Assembly (NCBI GenBank): GCA_023145125.1
Contig: JAGLEK010000389.1
Coordinates: forward strand, 1 to 9,301
Origin: Bacteroidales bacterium
GTDB lineage: Bacteria; Bacteroidota; Bacteroidia; Bacteroidales; B18-G4
DNA: 9,301 nucleotides
Direction: 5' to 3'
Below, piece after piece: positions 6,271 through 9,301 of the stretch (position 1 is the stretch's first letter; every line of letters starts with the position of its first letter). A program made the position numbers and the translations under genes. Under the pieces are notes generated by a model that searched no databases, had not been told where the DNA came from, and saw only the letters and a list, made by a program, of their open reading frames with translations.

Positions 6271-6297
6271 ACACGCGTGTTCGTACACTTGCTGTGT
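6271..6297. repeat. Alternating ACAC/GTGT nested palindromes in the cytochrome leader
   Basis: Four arms alternate: ACAC (6271-6274), GTGT (6277-6280), ACAC (6285-6288), GTGT (6294-6297). They form the 10-bp palindrome ACACGCGTGT, then GTGT-TCGT-ACAC, then ACAC-TTGCT-GTGT. A weak -7-like TACACTTG (6284-6291, one mismatch to TAnnTTTG) lies inside, 41 nt before the start codon. The arms could form mutually exclusive hairpins or bind a dimeric regulator. Confidence 0.4.
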
Positions 6298-6332
6298 GAA
6301 TTGGAAAACAAACCAAATTAATAACCAGAACT

Positions 6333-7358
6333 ATGAAAAAACTCGTAACACTCTTACTGATCGTACCTGCGCTAGCATTAGCAATTATCGTTGCCAGCTG
6401 CACTAAAGAAGGCGAACAGGGCCCTCCGGGAGAAAATGGAATTAACGGAACTGATGGTACCGCCACATGTGGCCAGTGCCATAACTCAGGTGAAGCCTTT
6501 CTTGCAAAAGTTATTCAATGGGAAGCTTCTACACACGCCACCGGTGGAAACTTTGAAAGAAACGATAAAAGTTGTGCCCCCTGCCATACCAGTATGGGAT
6601 TTCGGGAAGTAATTGAGACACATGCTGACACAACAGCCGCTAAGGTGCAAGATCCAACACCCCCAAACTGTTATACCTGTCACCAGATCCATGAGACTTA
6701 TGAGGCAGCAGACTGGGCATTGAGAAGCATTGACCCGGTTGCATTGCGGACAGATGGCACAAACACAAGCATGGGACAAGGAAACCTTTGCTCGAATTGT
6801 CACCAGATAAATCCGCCCAATCCGATGCCGGTAATTGGGACAACAGAGGATATTACGATCACCTCTCCATATTGGGGCCCGCACCACGGACCTCAAGCCA
6901 ATATGTTCACCGGTAATGGCGGCTATGAAGTTGGCAGCGGATACGGGAACTCTTTTCATACTGCGAATGTTGAATCCGGATGTGTGCAGTGTCACCTGGC
7001 TGATCCTTATGGGGTTCAGGCAGGCGGTCATTCAATGAATATGACTTATGCTTATCACGGACATGATGTAGTTAATAAAGCCGGTTGCCTTGAATGTCAT
7101 ACCGATCCTGATAACCTGGATACCAAAATTGAAGAAACAAAAGCGGATATTGACGAAAAGCTTGATGAACTTAAAGTTTTACTTATGGCCATGGGGGTTC
7201 TTGACGAAGGAGATCATGTCGTCCCCGGAACAATGCCTTCATTGTCGGCAGGTGCAGTGTACAACTACCTTTTTGTATTGGAAGACAGAAGCGGTGGTTC
7301 TCACAATTTCGCTTATGCTAAAAAGCTGTTAGATAATACAATCGAAGCCATTCAGTAA
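6333..7358 (+). CDS. Hexaheme c-type cytochrome lipoprotein with collagen-like linker
   Basis: A 341-residue exported electron-transfer protein. Residues 1-22 form a lipoprotein signal with lipobox VASC23, and Thr follows the lipidated Cys. Residues 27-44 are six perfect Gly-X-Y triplets (GEQ GPP GEN GIN GTD GTA), a collagen-like tether. Six CxxCH haem c sites follow, with first cysteines at 46, 81, 113, 153, 217 and 252. Spare histidines (68, 97, 120, 184, 185, 209, 233, 242, 244, 295, 324) suffice for bis-His ligation of all six. Residues 262-288 are a probable coiled-coil helix, then a C-terminal DRSGGSHNFAYAKKLL segment (318-333), resembling the D-x-S-x-G-x-HN motif found at the end of many multihaem cytochromes, where the His can be a distal ligand. 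Partner and substrate are unknown. First gene of the cluster, followed by a strong terminator. Confidence 0.92.
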   Translation: MKKLVTLLLIVPALALAIIVASCTKEGEQGPPGENGINGTDGTATCGQCHNSGEAFLAKVIQWEASTHATGGNFERNDKSCAPCHTSMGFREVIETHADTTAAKVQDPTPPNCYTCHQIHETYEAADWALRSIDPVALRTDGTNTSMGQGNLCSNCHQINPPNPMPVIGTTEDITITSPYWGPHHGPQANMFTGNGGYEVGSGYGNSFHTANVESGCVQCHLADPYGVQAGGHSMNMTYAYHGHDVVNKAGCLECHTDPDNLDTKIEETKADIDEKLDELKVLLMAMGVLDEGDHVVPGTMPSLSAGAVYNYLFVLEDRSGGSHNFAYAKKLLDNTIEAIQ

Positions 7359-7377
7359 ATAATATTACACATTACAG

Positions 7378-7411
7378 AAAAAGGCTTCAGTTGTACGTTG
7401 AAGCCTTTTTT
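7378..7411 (+). terminator. Strong intrinsic terminator after the hexaheme gene
   Basis: A perfect 12-bp stem, AAAAAGGCTTCA (7378-7389) pairing with TGAAGCCTTTTT (7399-7410), a 9-nt loop and a T-run ending at 7411. It begins 19 nt after the stop codon and ends 23 nt before the next ATG. That leaves little room for a separate promoter, so partial read-through into the downstream genes is likely. Confidence 0.9.
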
Positions 7412-7434
7412 CTTGTTTCTAATAATATACCGAT

Positions 7435-7803
7435 ATGAAGATATTTAAAGTTTTGATGCTATTTGTTATGGCAGGGTTTATCCTCTGTTCTTGCGAGTAC
7501 GAGTGGATACAGCCTGAAAAAAAGCCAATACCGGAAACTCTTAGTTTTTCATCAGATATAATGCCCATTTTCAACAATGGTTGTAATACCAATGTTTGTC
7601 ATGGGCCGGGGTCTACACCTCCCAACCTTTCAGAAGGGAATGCCTATAATTCATTGATCGATGGAGCCTATGTTGACACGGAAACCCCGGAAGCAAGTAT
7701 CCTCTATACAACCATGAAAAGTGGGTCGATGGTACCCTATACAGATCCCGGCGATGAAGAGATTGTCCTGGCTTGGATACAACAGGGAGCCTTAGACAAC
7801 TAA
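7435..7803 (+). CDS. Small lipoprotein with CX4CH cytochrome c-type haem motif
   Basis: A 122-residue exported lipoprotein: hydrophobic residues 6-17 and lipobox LCSC20. The mature part starts with a short Pro/Lys linker and contains SFSSDIMPIFNNGC, the pattern of small planctomycete-type cytochromes (DIxPIFxxxC). The haem site is CNTNVCH (C50, C55, H56): four residues rather than two lie between the cysteines. CX4CH variants exist in some cytochromes, so covalent haem is plausible but not certain. M99, in GSMVPYT, is the best axial-ligand candidate; M94 is another. The C-terminal helix EEIVLAWIQQGALDN is typical of the last helix of a cytochrome c fold. It lies 76 nt after the hexaheme gene, past the terminator, and 25 nt before the barrel gene. 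Confidence 0.85.
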   Translation: MKIFKVLMLFVMAGFILCSCEYEWIQPEKKPIPETLSFSSDIMPIFNNGCNTNVCHGPGSTPPNLSEGNAYNSLIDGAYVDTETPEASILYTTMKSGSMVPYTDPGDEEIVLAWIQQGALDN

Positions 7804-7828
7804 TTATCATTTATTAAAACTTCAGAGC

Positions 7829-8704
7829 ATGAAAAAACTAAATATATTCCTGACCATCCTCTTACTCCTTCCTGTATTTTTGATCGCTCAGGATGGGGAA
7901 ACAGAAATAGCCAAAGTGAAAAGCAAACCGGTAAGGGCTCCATTTGGCTGCCCTGTAGTGATCGACAACCAGACTGTGTATATTCCAACTGCGAAAACAC
8001 TTGAATTCGTTATCGAGCACCGCTTTGACAAGATAGAAAACATTTCGAACCTGTTCGGAATTTACGGTTCATCCAACATCAGGCTGGGGGTCAACTACAG
8101 CATCACCAATAAATTATCGGTTGGCTTCGGTACAACCAAATACAGAAAATTGCAGGACTTCCGGATCAAGTATAATATACTGGAACAGACCAGGGATGAT
8201 AAGATGCCTGTTGCCCTTACCGCTTATGGTAATATGGGAATCGATGCCAGGGCCGAAAGTTATTTTGGCCAGAATTATAAGTTTACAAACCGCCTTTCCT
8301 ATTTTACGGAATTGATCGTGGCACGTAAATTTACCGACTGGCTTTCGATCCAGGTTTCTGGAAGCTTCTCCCATATCAACAGGGTCGATTCTCTCATGGA
8401 GCATGATAAGATCGGGATTTCTTTCTCAGGAAGAGCCAGGGTAACAGCACAATCGTCAATTATCTTTAACTACGGTATTCCTTTGCAGATAAAAGGGATA
8501 CAGGAGCACACTACGCTTACAAACCCACCCAAACAGAATTTTGGAATTGGATGGGAGATCTCTACAAGCACGCACTGCTTTCAGATCTTCGTGACTTCGG
8601 CCACCGACCTTTCACCACAGTACACCATGATGGAAAACCAGAACGACTGGCTGGATGGGGACCTGTTCTTTGGGTTCACGATCACCCGATTGTGGAGCTT
8701 TTAG
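7829..8704 (+). CDS. DUF5777-type outer-membrane beta-barrel protein
   Basis: A 291-residue protein with signal peptide 1-20 (cleavage after LIA before QD). The mature sequence alternates polar and hydrophobic residues as in transmembrane beta strands, for example NIRLGVNYSITNKLSVGFGT (83-102) and the C-terminal LFFGFTITRLWSF, ending in the terminal Phe typical of proteins inserted by the Bam machinery. The opening segment IDNQTVYIPTAKTLEFVIEHRF matches my memory of Bacteroidota DUF5777 proteins, which often neighbour c-type cytochromes. Function is unknown; a barrel sheathing or docking a cytochrome is one possibility. Cysteines C41 and C240 could form a disulfide. It lies 25 nt after the CX4CH lipoprotein gene and 57 nt before the next cytochrome gene, so likely one transcript. 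Confidence 0.8.
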   Translation: MKKLNIFLTILLLLPVFLIAQDGETEIAKVKSKPVRAPFGCPVVIDNQTVYIPTAKTLEFVIEHRFDKIENISNLFGIYGSSNIRLGVNYSITNKLSVGFGTTKYRKLQDFRIKYNILEQTRDDKMPVALTAYGNMGIDARAESYFGQNYKFTNRLSYFTELIVARKFTDWLSIQVSGSFSHINRVDSLMEHDKIGISFSGRARVTAQSSIIFNYGIPLQIKGIQEHTTLTNPPKQNFGIGWEISTSTHCFQIFVTSATDLSPQYTMMENQNDWLDGDLFFGFTITRLWSF

Positions 8705-8761
8705 GGATGAAGGCATACATTCAGAATCATATAACTTAATAATTATAAATCTTTAAAAAGC

Positions 8762-9193
8762 ATGAATATGAAAACTAGATCAATCAACAAGATTATCGGC
8801 ATCGCTGCCATATTATTTTTTGCAATGGCATTTATGGCCTTTATAGCGCCACAGGACCAGAAGAAGGGAGGATCATGGGAGATCCCATCAAAATATGCAA
8901 AGATGGAAAATCCTTATGTCGATGATGCCGGACTCATTAAAATAGGTAAAATGCTTTACAGCAAGCATTGTAAATCATGCCATGGAAATAAAGGACTGGG
9001 CGACGGCCCCAAAGCCAAACAGCTCGAAACATTCCCCGGTAACTTTGCCACAGAAATCTTCCAGGGTGACACTGATGGAGAAATGTATTTCAAATCTATC
9101 ATCGGCAGGGATGAAATGCCCAATTATGAGAAGAAGATCACTGATGATGAAGATCGATGGTCTATCATCAACTATCTGAGAACATTGAAATAG
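8762..9193 (+). CDS. Monohaem class I cytochrome c, periplasmic or membrane-anchored
   Basis: A 143-residue cytochrome c. Residues 10-29 are hydrophobic, either a signal peptide (possible cleavage near AFIA-PQ) or a membrane anchor. The haem site is C70-K-S-C73-H74, followed by GNKGLGDGPKA, the usual CxxCHGxxGxGDGP pattern of class I cytochromes. M119 in GRDEMPNYE is the expected axial methionine, and the C-terminal helix DRWSIINYLRTL (131-142) closes the fold. A second in-frame ATG at 8768 is also possible as start. It would carry single electrons in the periplasm, between inner-membrane donors and the lipoprotein cytochromes encoded upstream. Last gene before a strong terminator. Confidence 0.94.
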   Translation: MNMKTRSINKIIGIAAILFFAMAFMAFIAPQDQKKGGSWEIPSKYAKMENPYVDDAGLIKIGKMLYSKHCKSCHGNKGLGDGPKAKQLETFPGNFATEIFQGDTDGEMYFKSIIGRDEMPNYEKKITDDEDRWSIINYLRTLK

Positions 9194-9208
9194 TCAGGTG
9201 AATAATTC

Positions 9209-9239
9209 AAAGGTGCCATTTGAACAAATGGCACCTTTT
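9209..9239 (+). terminator. Intrinsic terminator closing the cytochrome cluster
   Basis: A perfect 13-bp stem, AAAGGTGCCATTT (9209-9221) and AAATGGCACCTTT (9226-9238), with a GAAC loop and TTTT run (9236-9239). It starts 15 nt after the cytochrome c stop codon. Confidence 0.92.
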
Positions 9240-9257
9240 CTCTAATTTAATATTGCT

Positions 9258-9301
9258 ATGAGAAGATCACTGCTATTCGCTGCTCCTATACCAATACTTT
9301 T
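9258..9301 (+). CDS. Start of a probable coding sequence cut by the window edge
   Basis: An ATG at 9258 opens a frame of 14 codons without a stop before the window ends. The translated start, MRRSLLFAAPIPIL, has two arginines followed by hydrophobic residues, compatible with the start of a signal peptide or membrane segment. It sits 18 nt after a strong terminator with no clear promoter or Shine-Dalgarno, so it may instead be a chance frame. Too short to name. Confidence 0.35.
   Translation, partial: MRRSLLFAAPIPIL

Noticed and set aside
6486..7031. A 181-codon open frame on the minus strand, opposite the hexaheme cytochrome gene
   Set aside because: Its product is low in sensible secondary structure and matches no family, while the plus strand encodes six clear haem motifs; it is a shadow of the cytochrome gene.
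7435..7803. Promoter directly before the CX4CH lipoprotein gene
   Set aside because: The 23 nt after the terminator contain only TAATAATATACC, with no TAnnTTTG match and no -33 element.

Overview
The window looks like a chromosomal segment of a Bacteroidota bacterium, most likely of the Bacteroidales/Marinilabiliales type. The evidence is protein families typical of that phylum (a DUF5777-type beta-barrel protein, lipoproteins with short post-lipobox linkers), several promoters with the Bacteroidota -7 motif TAnnTTTG, weak Shine-Dalgarno sequences, and the gene order panC-panD-flippase-like-radA. No tRNA, rRNA, CRISPR array, insertion sequence or prophage signature was seen. No gene-free stretch exceeds 300 bases; the longest is 269 bases (6064-6332).

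Left part (1-4611, all minus strand), read 5' to 3' from right to left: a secreted thioredoxin-like protein, panC (pantothenate synthetase), panD (aspartate decarboxylase), a multi-pass membrane protein of the lysylphosphatidylglycerol-synthase-like flippase family, a stand-alone heptose-1-phosphate adenylyltransferase (rfaE2/hldE C-terminal type) and radA (DNA repair ATPase, running off the left edge). This is a housekeeping block: CoA precursor synthesis, LPS core sugar activation, envelope transport and recombination repair. Two TAnnTTTG promoters are visible on this strand, one before the thioredoxin-like gene and one directly before panD. A degenerate 7-bp tandem repeat fills the gap between the thioredoxin-like gene and panC.

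Middle (4612-6332): a divergent promoter region, a small acidic helical protein of unknown function on the plus strand, two back-to-back hairpins, then a Crp/Fnr-family regulator whose promoter carries an overlapping inverted repeat. Upstream of the next gene lies a leader region rich in inverted repeats.

Right part (6333-9193, plus strand): an envelope electron-transfer cluster. It encodes a hexaheme c-type cytochrome lipoprotein with a collagen-like Gly-X-Y tether, a small lipoprotein with a CX4CH haem motif, a DUF5777-type outer-membrane beta-barrel protein and a monohaem class I cytochrome c, closed by a strong terminator. A perfect intrinsic terminator also sits inside the cluster after the hexaheme gene. 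The combination of lipoprotein cytochromes, a barrel and a periplasmic cytochrome next to a Crp/Fnr regulator suggests, as inference only, a redox-regulated system moving electrons to or across the outer membrane. This is the most interesting part of the window. A further coding sequence appears to start at 9258 and runs off the right edge.
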